Positions 24,896-33,161 of a stretch of 64,000 nt of DNA are shown one piece after another. The notes under the pieces are model-generated. The model saw only the letters and a list, made by a program, of their open reading frames with translations. It had not been told where the DNA came from and made no database searches. The position numbers and the translations under genes were made by a program. Source of the DNA: an uncultured Pseudomonadales bacterium (GTDB lineage: Bacteria; Pseudomonadota; Gammaproteobacteria; Pseudomonadales; Azotimanducaceae); assembly GCA_937921865.1 (NCBI GenBank), contig CAKZWF010000024.1, positions 24,294-88,293 of the forward strand, written 5' to 3'. Numbering within the stretch: position 1 is the stretch's first letter; the number at the start of each line of letters is the position of its first letter.

Positions 24896-27800
24896 ATGAA
24901 TTTGACCCAGGCCACACTCGATAAACGGGCAATCAGCTATTTCTGCACCTTCCTGCTGATTTTCGGCGGACTGGCGTCATATACCTCGCTGGGTCAGCTG
25001 GAAGATCCCGAATTCACCGTTAAAACCGCGGCGATCACCGTGATGTATCCAGGCGCGTCAGCAGAGCAGGTCGAACTGGAAGTCATCGACCTGATCGAGT
25101 CGAAGCTGCAGGAAATGACGCAGCTGAAAAACGTTTACTCGATGGCGCGTCCGGGTCAGGCCATCATCAAAGTCGACATCCAGAATCAGTACTGGGCTGA
25201 TCGTATTCCCCAGGTCTGGGACATCATGCGCAGTAAAATCCGGGACATCGAAGACCAGCTACCGCCCGGTGTCGGCAAGCCGGTCATTCGTGACGATTTT
25301 GGTTTTGTCTTCGGGTTTCTGATTGGCGTCAGCGGCGACGGCTATACCTATGCGGACCTCGACGACTGGGTCAAATCCATCCGTAAAGAACTGCAGGTGG
25401 TTGAAGATGTCGCCCGGGTCGATTTCTGGGGGCAGCAGGCCCGCAGGGTCTATCTGAACGTTTCTGAAACTCAGCTTTCTCAGTTGGGTATTCGACCATC
25501 GGATATCACGGCTGCTCTGCAACAGCAGAACATGGTGGTCAACGCCGGTAACCTGAACTTTGAAAATCAGCGCTTGCGCATGTCGGTGACGGGTGAATTT
25601 GATTCGCCGGAGGACATTGGCGCACTGTCGATCGGTGCGTCGAAGGTGCAGGAATCGCTTCAAGGCATCAGTGGCAACGAGATCATTCTGCTGCGCGACA
25701 TAGCTGAAATCGAAGCCGGCTACCAGGATCCACCCGTCACGCTGATGCGGATGAACGGTCGACCAGCGATTGGTCTGGCTGCTGCACCAGTTTCCGGAGT
25801 GAACGTTGTTGAGGTAGGTGCTGCCATCGATCGACGCCTGGAAGAGTTGCAGGCGCTGCTGCCTATCGGAATCGAAGTCGAACGCATTTCCTGGCAATCC
25901 GATCAGATCAGTCAGTCCATCAGTGACTTCATGGTCAGTCTGATTCAGGCGGTGGTTATCGTGCTGGTGATCCTGGCGGTCACGATGGGCGTGAGAATTG
26001 GTGTAATCATCGGTTTCAGCGGTCTGGTGTTTGCCATTCTCGGCACCATGATTGTGATGGCCATCATGGGCATCGATCTTCATCGGGTTTCTCTTGGCGC
26101 GATGGTGATCGCGATGGGCATGATGGTGGACAATGCCATTGTGGTCGCAGATGGCATTGCTGTGCGTTTGAAACAAGGTATGGAACGCAACGCGGCAGCA
26201 GTCGAAGCTGCGAGTCTGCCTTCTATGCCATTACTCGGCGCGACTATTGTTGCGTGCATGGCGTTTTATCCTATCTTCGCGTCGGACTTCGATACCGGTG
26301 AGTATTCGGGTTCCCTGTTTACCGTCGTAGCAATATCTCTGCTGATCAGCTGGTTGTTGTCACAGACCATCACTCCGCTGATGTGTGTGATGTTTCTGCC
26401 GGATCCGAAACCGGCAGACAGTGGCAAAGATCCCTATGACACGCCCCTGTACCGATGGTTTGGTGGTGTGCTGGATGTTTCCATGCAAAACGCCCGGGTG
26501 TTCATGGCACTCATGCTGGTGCTTCTTGCCTCTGCAGTTTATGCCTATGGCTATGTCCGGCAATTGTACTTTCCGGACTCGTCGCGCACCCAGATCATGA
26601 TTGATTACTGGATGGAAGAAGGCACCCGGATTGAAGATACCTCTGCGGCAATTGCTGAGTTGGAGGCGGCTCTGCTGGAGTTTGAAGAAACAGATCTGGT
26701 GAGCACTTTTATCGGTGCAGGGCCACCGCGTTTCTATCTGCCGGTGAGTCCGGAGAGCAACTACCCGGCGTACGGGCAGTTGATTGTGAACACTCACAAT
26801 CTGCCGGAAGTGGATACCCTGATAGATAAAACCAATGCCTGGCTGGAGGCGCACAACGACAACGCTCTGGTCAGAGTGCGCAAGTATGCAGTGGGTGCCT
26901 TCGATGACTGGAAGTTTGAAGCCCGCTTCGCGGGTCCGGCCAATGCAGATCCTGCTGTGCTCCGCGATCTGGCTGAGCAGGGCATGGCCATCCTGCGGGC
27001 CAGCAATCACGCCAAAGAGATTCGCACAGACTGGCGAACCCCGTCACGAGAGTTGCAGCTTCAATACAATGAAAACCGCGGCAATTTTGCCGGTGTTGAC
27101 CGGACTCATGTAGGCGCTACTACCCGTCGTGCCGGCGATGGTGTCCCTATAGGTTTGTATCGCGAAGGTGACGAACAGATTCCGATTATTGCGCGTTCGG
27201 TGAACCGGACGCGTGACTCTGCAGCAATTGAGCTCGATCAGCTGCAGGTCATCATGGGCAACACCACCAACACGCTGCCACTGGCGCAGGTAGTAGATGG
27301 CAGTGCTCTGGTCTGGCGTGACAACATCATCTGGCGCTGGGATCGCAAACGCGCCATAACTGTGCAGGCGGCGCCGAGAAACGGAACGGCACCAGTGCTG
27401 ATGGACGATGTAAAAGAAGCATTCCTGGCGATCCCTCTACCGTCTGGCTATACGCTTGAATGGGGCGGTGAGTTCGACAGTCAGCGGCAGTCTATGGAAG
27501 CTTTAACGCCGGGTTTCGGACCGGCCGGTGTCATCATGCTGTTGATCATTGTGGTGTTGTTCAACGCATTCAGGCCGCCGCTGATCATCATTCTGGTCAT
27601 TCCATTCGTGTTCATCGGAATTTCTTATGGACTGTTGGTGACAGATACTCCGTTTGGATTTATCGCCCTTCTAGGGGCAATGAGTCTCATCGGAATGATG
27701 ATCAAGAATGCGGTTGTGCTGCTCGATGAGATTAATCTGAATGTCGATCGTGGCATAGCAGGTTATACCGCGGTCAAACAGGCTGCGGTATCGCGTCTGG

Positions 27801-27976
27801 CGCCGGTAATGAACGCAGCGGCAACGACGGTGTTTGGTGTGGTACCGCTGCTGTCAGATGTCTTCTGGGTCGGTCTGGCGATAACGATTATGTTCGGTCT
27901 GGCATTCGGCACTATTCTGACAATGGTGGTGGTGCCGGTGCTGTATACGATTTTTTATCGGCTGAAGCCGGAGTAG
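24896..27976 (+). CDS. RND family efflux transporter permease
   Basis: 1026 residues, the standard length. N-terminal TM1 (ISYFCTFLLIFGGLASYTSLG), porter domains (LEDPEFTVKTAAITVMYPGASAEQVE), then the TM2-TM6 block with the signature VDNAIVVADGIAVRLKQGM and a repeat block ending TMVVVPVLYTIFY. The pump uses proton motive force to export hydrophobic compounds. Cargo cannot be set from sequence, though the neighbouring oxidative pathways make detoxification of hydrophobic metabolites plausible. It is an operon with its adaptor, no outer-membrane gene following. Confidence 0.94.
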   Translation: MNLTQATLDKRAISYFCTFLLIFGGLASYTSLGQLEDPEFTVKTAAITVMYPGASAEQVELEVIDLIESKLQEMTQLKNVYSMARPGQAIIKVDIQNQYWADRIPQVWDIMRSKIRDIEDQLPPGVGKPVIRDDFGFVFGFLIGVSGDGYTYADLDDWVKSIRKELQVVEDVARVDFWGQQARRVYLNVSETQLSQLGIRPSDITAALQQQNMVVNAGNLNFENQRLRMSVTGEFDSPEDIGALSIGASKVQESLQGISGNEIILLRDIAEIEAGYQDPPVTLMRMNGRPAIGLAAAPVSGVNVVEVGAAIDRRLEELQALLPIGIEVERISWQSDQISQSISDFMVSLIQAVVIVLVILAVTMGVRIGVIIGFSGLVFAILGTMIVMAIMGIDLHRVSLGAMVIAMGMMVDNAIVVADGIAVRLKQGMERNAAAVEAASLPSMPLLGATIVACMAFYPIFASDFDTGEYSGSLFTVVAISLLISWLLSQTITPLMCVMFLPDPKPADSGKDPYDTPLYRWFGGVLDVSMQNARVFMALMLVLLASAVYAYGYVRQLYFPDSSRTQIMIDYWMEEGTRIEDTSAAIAELEAALLEFEETDLVSTFIGAGPPRFYLPVSPESNYPAYGQLIVNTHNLPEVDTLIDKTNAWLEAHNDNALVRVRKYAVGAFDDWKFEARFAGPANADPAVLRDLAEQGMAILRASNHAKEIRTDWRTPSRELQLQYNENRGNFAGVDRTHVGATTRRAGDGVPIGLYREGDEQIPIIARSVNRTRDSAAIELDQLQVIMGNTTNTLPLAQVVDGSALVWRDNIIWRWDRKRAITVQAAPRNGTAPVLMDDVKEAFLAIPLPSGYTLEWGGEFDSQRQSMEALTPGFGPAGVIMLLIIVVLFNAFRPPLIIILVIPFVFIGISYGLLVTDTPFGFIALLGAMSLIGMMIKNAVVLLDEINLNVDRGIAGYTAVKQAAVSRLAPVMNAAATTVFGVVPLLSDVFWVGLAITIMFGLAFGTILTMVVVPVLYTIFYRLKPE

Positions 27977-28071
27977 TGAAGGCTTGTTGCCGGGTGGCGA
28001 CACAAGAGCATGGCTGAAGCTGTGCAATTCACGCGAGTGGCACAATGGTGAACACAAAAAGGGAGAGAGTC

Positions 28072-28491
28072 ATGGCGCAAGCGAAGGTTGTTGAACAGAT
28101 CGCAGCATCTGTTGATCGGGTATTTGCCCAACTTGGAAATTTTGCCGGGATCAAGCCGGGACCGGGTCTAGAATCGGTCGAGTATGAAGGTGAAGGGGTT
28201 GGTATGACCCGTTCTATGGGGCTCGCTAACGGCACCGTTGTGGAACGTCTCGATGTTTATGACGAAGCCGGAAAAACCTGGACCTACTCAATCATTAATG
28301 ACGATTCGCCGTTGCCGTTTGCGAACTACTCAGCAACCGTGAAGCTGGCAGACAATGGCGACGGCACCACTACGGTCGACTGGGTGGGGAGTTTTGATCC
28401 CAAGGGTGTAGAAGAAGCGCAGGCCGTCAAGTTTGCCTGTGCGATTTATGGCAATGCGATCAAAGGTGCACGCGCCGCCCTGGACGCCTGA
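28072..28491 (+). CDS. SRPBCC (START/Bet v1-like) fold protein
   Basis: 139 residues: AKVVEQIAASVDRVFAQLGNFAGIK is the first strand/helix, GEGVGMTRSMGLANGTVVERLDVYDEAGKTWTYSI the central sheet, with a C-terminal helix KFACAIYGNAIKGARAALD. The fold binds hydrophobic ligands, and family members include polyketide cyclases and lipid-binding proteins. The ATG at 28072 has GGGAGAG seven bases upstream. It lies directly ahead of the SDR and VOC genes, with which it forms an operon; the ligand is unknown. Confidence 0.8.
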   Translation: MAQAKVVEQIAASVDRVFAQLGNFAGIKPGPGLESVEYEGEGVGMTRSMGLANGTVVERLDVYDEAGKTWTYSIINDDSPLPFANYSATVKLADNGDGTTTVDWVGSFDPKGVEEAQAVKFACAIYGNAIKGARAALDA

Positions 28492-28493
28492 TT

Positions 28494-29273
28494 GTGTCTG
28501 GACAGAATCGCGTTGCCGGCAAGGTCATCATTATTACCGGTGCGGCCTCGGGCTTGGGGAAAGCGGATGCCCAGCGACTGGCCGAAGAGGGAGCGCGTCT
28601 GGTATTGACGGACATCAATGCAGAAGCCGGTCAGCGGGTGGCAGACAGCTGTGATGCGCTGTTTGTTGAGCAGGATGTCAGTAGCGAAGCTGGCTGGCAT
28701 GAACTCGTTGCGACGACGGTCGAACAGTTTGGTCGGCTTGACGGGCTGGTAAACAACGCCGGTATCGCCCATGTCGCGAACATAGCAACAGAAACCACCG
28801 AGCAGTGGCACAAAATTCTGCGTGTGCACCTGGATGGTACATTCTTCGGATGTCGTGCAGCGGTGCCAGAAATGGCGAAGTCAGGTGGTGGCTCGATCAT
28901 CAATATGTCTTCGACTGCGGCACTGGTTGGCATCTCGCCCTATCTTGCCTACTCAGCCGCGAAAGGTGGCATTCGAGCGATGACCAAATCAATCGCCATG
29001 TACTGTCGGGAACAGAAGAACAATATTCGCTGTAACTCTGTCCACCCCGGTAGTATCTCCACACCTATGGTCCACAATGCGTTGGAAACTCTGTCAGGAA
29101 TAAAATTGATGGAACAGGATGATCCGGAGGCTGCTCGCAAAGCGATGGGAATCGGCGAACCGCTGGATGTCGCTAACATGGTGCTTTTTTTGGCATCTGA
29201 TGAGTCCAAACATATCAACGGTGCTGAGCTGGTGGTGGATAACGGCGACACCATAGGTCAGTCAGCACGATGA
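28494..29273 (+). CDS. short-chain dehydrogenase/reductase (SDR)
   Basis: 259 residues starting with GTG two bases after the SRPBCC stop. TGAASGLGKADAQ binds NAD(P), NNAGIAH is the NNAG motif, and the active site has Ser in MSSTAAL and YSAAK. The C-terminal VVDNGDTIGQSAR is regular. It overlaps the downstream VOC gene by four bases (ATGA). The three-gene set SRPBCC-SDR-VOC suggests a small-molecule oxidation step with a lipophilic substrate. Confidence 0.9.
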   Translation: MSGQNRVAGKVIIITGAASGLGKADAQRLAEEGARLVLTDINAEAGQRVADSCDALFVEQDVSSEAGWHELVATTVEQFGRLDGLVNNAGIAHVANIATETTEQWHKILRVHLDGTFFGCRAAVPEMAKSGGGSIINMSSTAALVGISPYLAYSAAKGGIRAMTKSIAMYCREQKNNIRCNSVHPGSISTPMVHNALETLSGIKLMEQDDPEAARKAMGIGEPLDVANMVLFLASDESKHINGAELVVDNGDTIGQSAR

Positions 29274-29719
29274 GTATTACCGGACTGGTACACGTCAACG
29301 TCAACTGCAGTGATTTTGATCGGTCGCTGAAGTTTTATGAACTGCTGGGTTTCGTGAAGGCAATCGATGTGCCGCCGAAGAATACTGCGGAGGTCGCGGC
29401 GGCTGTTGGTATGCCACCCTATACCGTGAAAGGCGCTTTGCTGATATTACGTAATGCCAAAGTGCCCATGATGCTGGATCTGCTTGAATGGCAGGAGCCG
29501 AATGATTCTGATCCGCCTTACTCCCATCTTTATCATCTTGGGATCGCTCGCATTGCGCTGGCCAGTGATGATCTTGATGCGGACATGACCCATCTGCAGG
29601 CTCATGGAGTTGAGTTTCTGTCTCCGCCAGCAACCGTGCAGATGGAAGGTCAACCGGCCAGTCGATTTGTCTGTTTCAAAGATCCGGATGGCACCGTGCT
29701 GGAACTGGTCGAGCAGTAG
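29270..29719 (+). CDS. VOC (glyoxalase/bleomycin-resistance) superfamily protein
   Basis: 149 residues with two beta-alpha-beta-beta-beta units. SITGLVHVNVNCSDFDRSLKFYELLGF is the first half, and SHLYHLGIARIALASDDLD begins the second, ending CFKDPDGTVLELVE. Metal positions would be H8 of LVHVNV, a mid Glu or His, and E of VLELV. The chemistry (dioxygenase, isomerase, glyoxalase or binding) cannot be fixed. Coupled to the SDR gene by an ATGA overlap. Confidence 0.87.
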   Translation: MSITGLVHVNVNCSDFDRSLKFYELLGFVKAIDVPPKNTAEVAAAVGMPPYTVKGALLILRNAKVPMMLDLLEWQEPNDSDPPYSHLYHLGIARIALASDDLDADMTHLQAHGVEFLSPPATVQMEGQPASRFVCFKDPDGTVLELVEQ

Positions 29720-29735
29720 CCCGGAACGCTCTGAA

Positions 29736-30842
29736 TCAGCGCAGGTGTTGTTCCAGAAACCCCGCCAACTCCGCGTATATATCCTTCGATTCGGGTGAAG
29801 CCAGCTCGAATGCATAATCTGCGTGTGACATGCCTTCGTACACATGCAGGTCTGCAATTGCGCCCGCGGACCGGAGTTTCCTGTGAGTACGCGCGGTATC
29901 GCTTAGGAACAAATCGCGTGTGCCGGTGATCAGAAAAGTTGCCGGGAAGCCGCTGAAGTCGCCGTATACGGGAGACAGCCGCGGGTCTTTCATGTCGTGA
30001 CCGTTGGCGTAAAGAAGAGCTGCTGCCTCCAGAGACCCGTCGTAGGTGACCAGTACCCGATCGATGCCCTCGTTGGTGAACAGCGTGTCGCCGGTTTTGG
30101 TGAGGTCTGCCCAAGGGGTTCCGGCATATATTGCGCCAGGTACCGGCAGCTCCAGGGTTTTGAACTGATGGACCCCGGCCAGGGCCAGTCCGCCGCCGGC
30201 TGCTGTGCCGCCAATGGCGATCTCAGCTGGGTTGTGGATTTTCAGCGTCTCCTGATAAACGCTGACCAGGTCATCGACTGCTGCTGGGAATGGGTCCGCA
30301 GGTGGCATGCGGTAGTCGATGGATATAGCGGGGATTCCGGCGCGACTGGCGATAACGGCTGCTTCACCCACACTGGCTATGCCACCGTTATAGACATATG
30401 CACCGCCATGCAGGTAAAGAAACAGATGCTTTTCGTGGGCTGGTTGGATGTTGTTCGGCTGAATCCGGAACACACCGACTCCGGCAATTTCATCCGCGGC
30501 TATGGTGACGCCAAACTGTTCTTCCACCTCGGCCAGCGGTTTCGTTCGGGCAGCAGCCCGCTGGGCGATCACCGCGTTCCATTCTTCAACAGTCTTCGGG
30601 TAGTACTGCCGGCTGGCAATGTTTGGCCGTGGGCTTGCCGCAATGGATGCGTTCAACTCGCTGCTGGCACCGGCGGGTGATGGCAGATTTCGAGAGGAGA
30701 TCTCCCATTCCGCTGCATGGAGCAGGCTGGCCGGCGTCCCTGTAAAGAGCGCAACGACCACCAATCTGGTCCGTATCTGTCGGCTGATCCTGTAGGTAAA
30801 GGTATGCGTCAGGCGTAGCAAGGCAGCTGACTGTTTGTGCAT
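29736..30842 (-). CDS. secreted alpha/beta hydrolase (HSL-like) with Ala in place of the nucleophile Ser
   Basis: 368 residues with a signal-like N-terminus (TRLVVVALFTGTPASLLHAA). The HSL oxyanion motif LHGGAYV is at about 145-147. The nucleophile elbow reads IAIGGTAAGGGLAL instead of GxSxG: codon 214 at 30201-30203 is GCA (Ala). The catalytic Asp (TGTRDLFLSD) and His (GMSHADY) are retained. Family members are secreted or periplasmic esterases; this copy is probably a binding pseudoenzyme or a recent null mutant. It is convergent with the VOC gene and divergent from the yaiI-like gene. Confidence 0.85.
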   Translation of the reverse strand: MHKQSAALLRLTHTFTYRISRQIRTRLVVVALFTGTPASLLHAAEWEISSRNLPSPAGASSELNASIAASPRPNIASRQYYPKTVEEWNAVIAQRAAARTKPLAEVEEQFGVTIAADEIAGVGVFRIQPNNIQPAHEKHLFLYLHGGAYVYNGGIASVGEAAVIASRAGIPAISIDYRMPPADPFPAAVDDLVSVYQETLKIHNPAEIAIGGTAAGGGLALAGVHQFKTLELPVPGAIYAGTPWADLTKTGDTLFTNEGIDRVLVTYDGSLEAAALLYANGHDMKDPRLSPVYGDFSGFPATFLITGTRDLFLSDTARTHRKLRSAGAIADLHVYEGMSHADYAFELASPESKDIYAELAGFLEQHLR

Positions 30843-30908
30843 TGTCCTGTTTCTCGTGCCGTCACAGCTGATTATGATAGCGCGTCCTGTTTACTTCGTG
30901 GCGCAACG

Positions 30909-31361
30909 ATGCAGATCTGGGTTGACGCTGATGCCTGTCCCGGGCCGATTAAAGAGATCCTTTTCCGAGCGGCGGATCGACGTGCGGTACAGCTGACGCT
31001 GGTGGCCAACCACGCAATGCGTGTACCGAAAGCGCCGAATGTTCGCCTGCTGCAGGTAGAACAGGGCTTTGATGTGGCGGACAACTTTATCGCTGATCGT
31101 GTTGAAGATGGTGATCTGGTGATCACTGCGGATATTCCCCTCGCCGCGGACGTTGTTGCCAACGGTGGTGTGGCGCTGAATCCCCGTGGCACGCTTTATG
31201 ATTCAGAGAACATACGCGGTCACCTAGCTCGGCGTAACTTCATGGAGGAACTGCGCTCCACCGGCCAGATCACCGGTGGCCCGGCGGCCCTCGGCAAGAC
31301 CGACCTGCAAAGCTTCGCCAATGCGCTCGATCGCTACCTGACTCGGGTTAACAGCGGCTGA
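30909..31361 (+). CDS. YaiI/YqxD family (DUF188) protein
   Basis: 150 residues starting MQIWVDADACPGPIKEILFRAA, the strict family signature, with LVVT-like DLVITADIPLAADVVANG and NPRGTLYDSENIR. The PIN-like fold and conserved Asp residues suggest a nuclease, but the activity is not established. The ATG at 30909 matches the family's first residue; the open frame starting at 30837 extends it artificially. Widely conserved single-copy bacterial gene. Confidence 0.93.
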   Translation: MQIWVDADACPGPIKEILFRAADRRAVQLTLVANHAMRVPKAPNVRLLQVEQGFDVADNFIADRVEDGDLVITADIPLAADVVANGGVALNPRGTLYDSENIRGHLARRNFMEELRSTGQITGGPAALGKTDLQSFANALDRYLTRVNSG

Positions 31362-31451
31362 CAAGCCCGATCAGCTGATTGTTCTGAGCTGGCGCCGCTT
31401 CGAGCTGTGTCAGGAGTTACAATCGCTGCTCTTAAGTTCAGGAGAGAGCAG

Positions 31452-31886
31452 ATGTCGGATACTCGAATGTCAGAACAGGAACGGCAGTCGTTCCTTGCTG
31501 ATCTGCATGTGGGGGTTCTATCCATTCCACGGCAAAATGGAGCACCGCTGACTGCCCCGATCTGGTACGACTATCAGCCTGGTAGTGAGGTCTGGGTACT
31601 GGTCGGCAAGAACTCGCTGAAAGCCAGGCTGCTGTCTGAGGGGTCCCAGGTCACCCTGGTTGCCCAGCAGGAAGCCATGCCTTATGCATATGTTAGTGTT
31701 GAAGGAAGCGTCACCGAGATCTGCCGGGCGGATAAAGACCAAGACACGCTGCCGATGGCGATCCGCTACCTTGGGGCTGAGATGGGTGCTGCTTACACTG
31801 AAGCGAACGCTGCCAACGAAAGTCTGCGTGTCAGTATTCGCGCAGATCGGTGGTTGACGGTCGACTACGCTAAAACCATGGGGTGA
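31452..31886 (+). CDS. PPOX-fold flavoprotein
   Basis: 144 residues of the split-barrel PPOX class: LADLHVGVLSIPRQNGAPLTAPIWYDYQPGSEVWVLVG, then ARLLSEGSQVTLVAQQE and YVSVEGSVTEI. This arrangement resembles F420- or FMN-dependent members of the family. ATG at 31452 follows AGGAGAG by six bases. The next gene (CmcJ-like) starts 12 bases later, so an operon is likely. A second PPOX-fold protein is at 10340 and a lipoprotein with related features at 47979. Confidence 0.85.
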   Translation: MSDTRMSEQERQSFLADLHVGVLSIPRQNGAPLTAPIWYDYQPGSEVWVLVGKNSLKARLLSEGSQVTLVAQQEAMPYAYVSVEGSVTEICRADKDQDTLPMAIRYLGAEMGAAYTEANAANESLRVSIRADRWLTVDYAKTMG

Positions 31887-31897
31887 GGGAACCAGCT

Positions 31898-32719
31898 ATG
31901 ACGCAAGCCAACGTTTACTGCGAAACAGGATTGAATTATTACAGCGGCGACCTTCCGACACCCGTCGGCGTCAGCATCTATAATGGCCGCGAAGCGCTGG
32001 GCGGAATCGATTACGAACGCTGCGGATTCACACTGCTGTCCCATCAATCTGAGGTGCGTGACTGGCGTGATGAATCTGAGCTGCGACGGGTTCATGAACC
32101 TGAGATCGCGAAGCTTGCCCGGGACTTTTCCGGCTGCGATCAGGTGGTGGTCTATCCGCCGCTGGTTCGTTCGCCTGTCACAGCGGCGAGTCATGATGAC
32201 TATGCACCCATCGAGGCTGTGCACTCAGATTTCACTGAAGACTATCGGCTGATGGTTCAGGAACGGGACCGACCCTACAGGCAGTTTCTGGATCCGCTGC
32301 TCGCGGCCAGTGGTTTGAGCCGGGACGATGTGGAAAATGCGTCGCGGCTGCTGATGCTCCAGTTCTGGCGCAACATTGGTGATGCCTTTCCGGATCGACC
32401 TTTTGCGCTGTGTGATGCCTCGACAGTTCCCAGAAGCGAACTCGCCTCGTACCTGGTGCCCGAGTACGGCGGCCAGAAGCTTGCGTTCGAAACCTTCATG
32501 GGTTTATCGCCGAAGGATCCGCAGACGCAGTGCTGGTACACGTTTCCCGGTCTGCGAATCGATGAAGTGATCGCGTTTCGAACCTATGACAGTCGCTGTG
32601 AGCAGGAAGGGCGAGCGTTCTGGACGCCGCATTCAGCGTTTGTTGATCCGAATGTCGGGGCGGGTGCCCCACAGCGGGAGAGCCTGGAAATGCGGGTGTT
32701 GTGCCTCTTCAGTAACTAG
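31898..32719 (+). CDS. CmcJ/NvfI-like Fe(II)/2-oxoglutarate oxygenase-type protein
   Basis: 273 residues. The facial-triad motif HSD is seen in EAVHSDFTED (H109, D111). A late motif IAFRTYDSRCEQEGRAFWTPHSAF, followed by VDPN, provides the distal His and the family's ending. CmcJ-type proteins take part in cephamycin and fungal meroterpenoid hydroxylations and in related bacterial oxidations. The ATG at 31898 has GAGGGA upstream; an earlier GTG overlaps the PPOX stop. The gene pairs with the PPOX gene. The substrate is unknown. Confidence 0.82.
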   Translation: MTQANVYCETGLNYYSGDLPTPVGVSIYNGREALGGIDYERCGFTLLSHQSEVRDWRDESELRRVHEPEIAKLARDFSGCDQVVVYPPLVRSPVTAASHDDYAPIEAVHSDFTEDYRLMVQERDRPYRQFLDPLLAASGLSRDDVENASRLLMLQFWRNIGDAFPDRPFALCDASTVPRSELASYLVPEYGGQKLAFETFMGLSPKDPQTQCWYTFPGLRIDEVIAFRTYDSRCEQEGRAFWTPHSAFVDPNVGAGAPQRESLEMRVLCLFSN

Positions 32720-32767
32720 AAAGTGTAACTGGCGAGTCGCTGAACGCGCAGGTGCGGCCCGGCGCAG

Positions 32768-32798
32768 CATAAGCTGCTGAGTAACAGCTTGGCTTATG
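32768..32798 (+). terminator. hairpin between convergent genes, probable terminator
   Basis: CATAAGC at 32768-32774 pairs with GCTTATG at 32792-32798, enclosing a CTG/CAG inner stem. It sits between the CmcJ-like gene and the convergent small gene. No T-run follows on the plus strand, so confidence is moderate. Confidence 0.45.
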
Positions 32799-32803
32799 AG
32801 CGC

Positions 32804-33004
32804 TTAGGTCGGGCTGGTGGCGGGCTGGTTGGAAGCCTGAAAAACGCATTCCATAATGCTCTCCAGGGTCATTTCTGAGACCAGCCGTCTGGCATCGACA
32901 CTCTTTACCCGCAGGGTATCCGCTGACCAGTCGTTGTCGTCGAGCACCAGATAGTTGGTACCGTCGCGATTGAATACCTGGCCTTGGAGCTGGGTGTTCG
33001 CCAT
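32804..33004 (-). CDS. small hypothetical protein (66 residues)
   Basis: The ATG at 33004 has GAGGA nine bases upstream. The sequence starts MANTQLQGQVFNRDGTNYLV, then LDDNDWSADTLRVKSVDARRL, ending polar. It has no signal, membrane segment or Cys. Good ribosome-binding site and isolation between two intergenic gaps support it as a gene, but I do not recognise a family. Confidence 0.5.
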   Translation of the reverse strand: MANTQLQGQVFNRDGTNYLVLDDNDWSADTLRVKSVDARRLVSEMTLESIMECVFQASNQPATSPT

Positions 33005-33161
33005 GTCGGGTCTTCCTCGGAGGTTGCTGGGTGGTCTCGCGGTCGTCAGGTGTGCCGCGCCGGCATTGTATGCTGCGATGCAGCACAGCCCAAGGTTTTT
33101 TTGTCCGGAAGCGCCAGCGGGTCTAATCTTGGTGCTCAGATTTACTCAGCGGGGGAGCATT

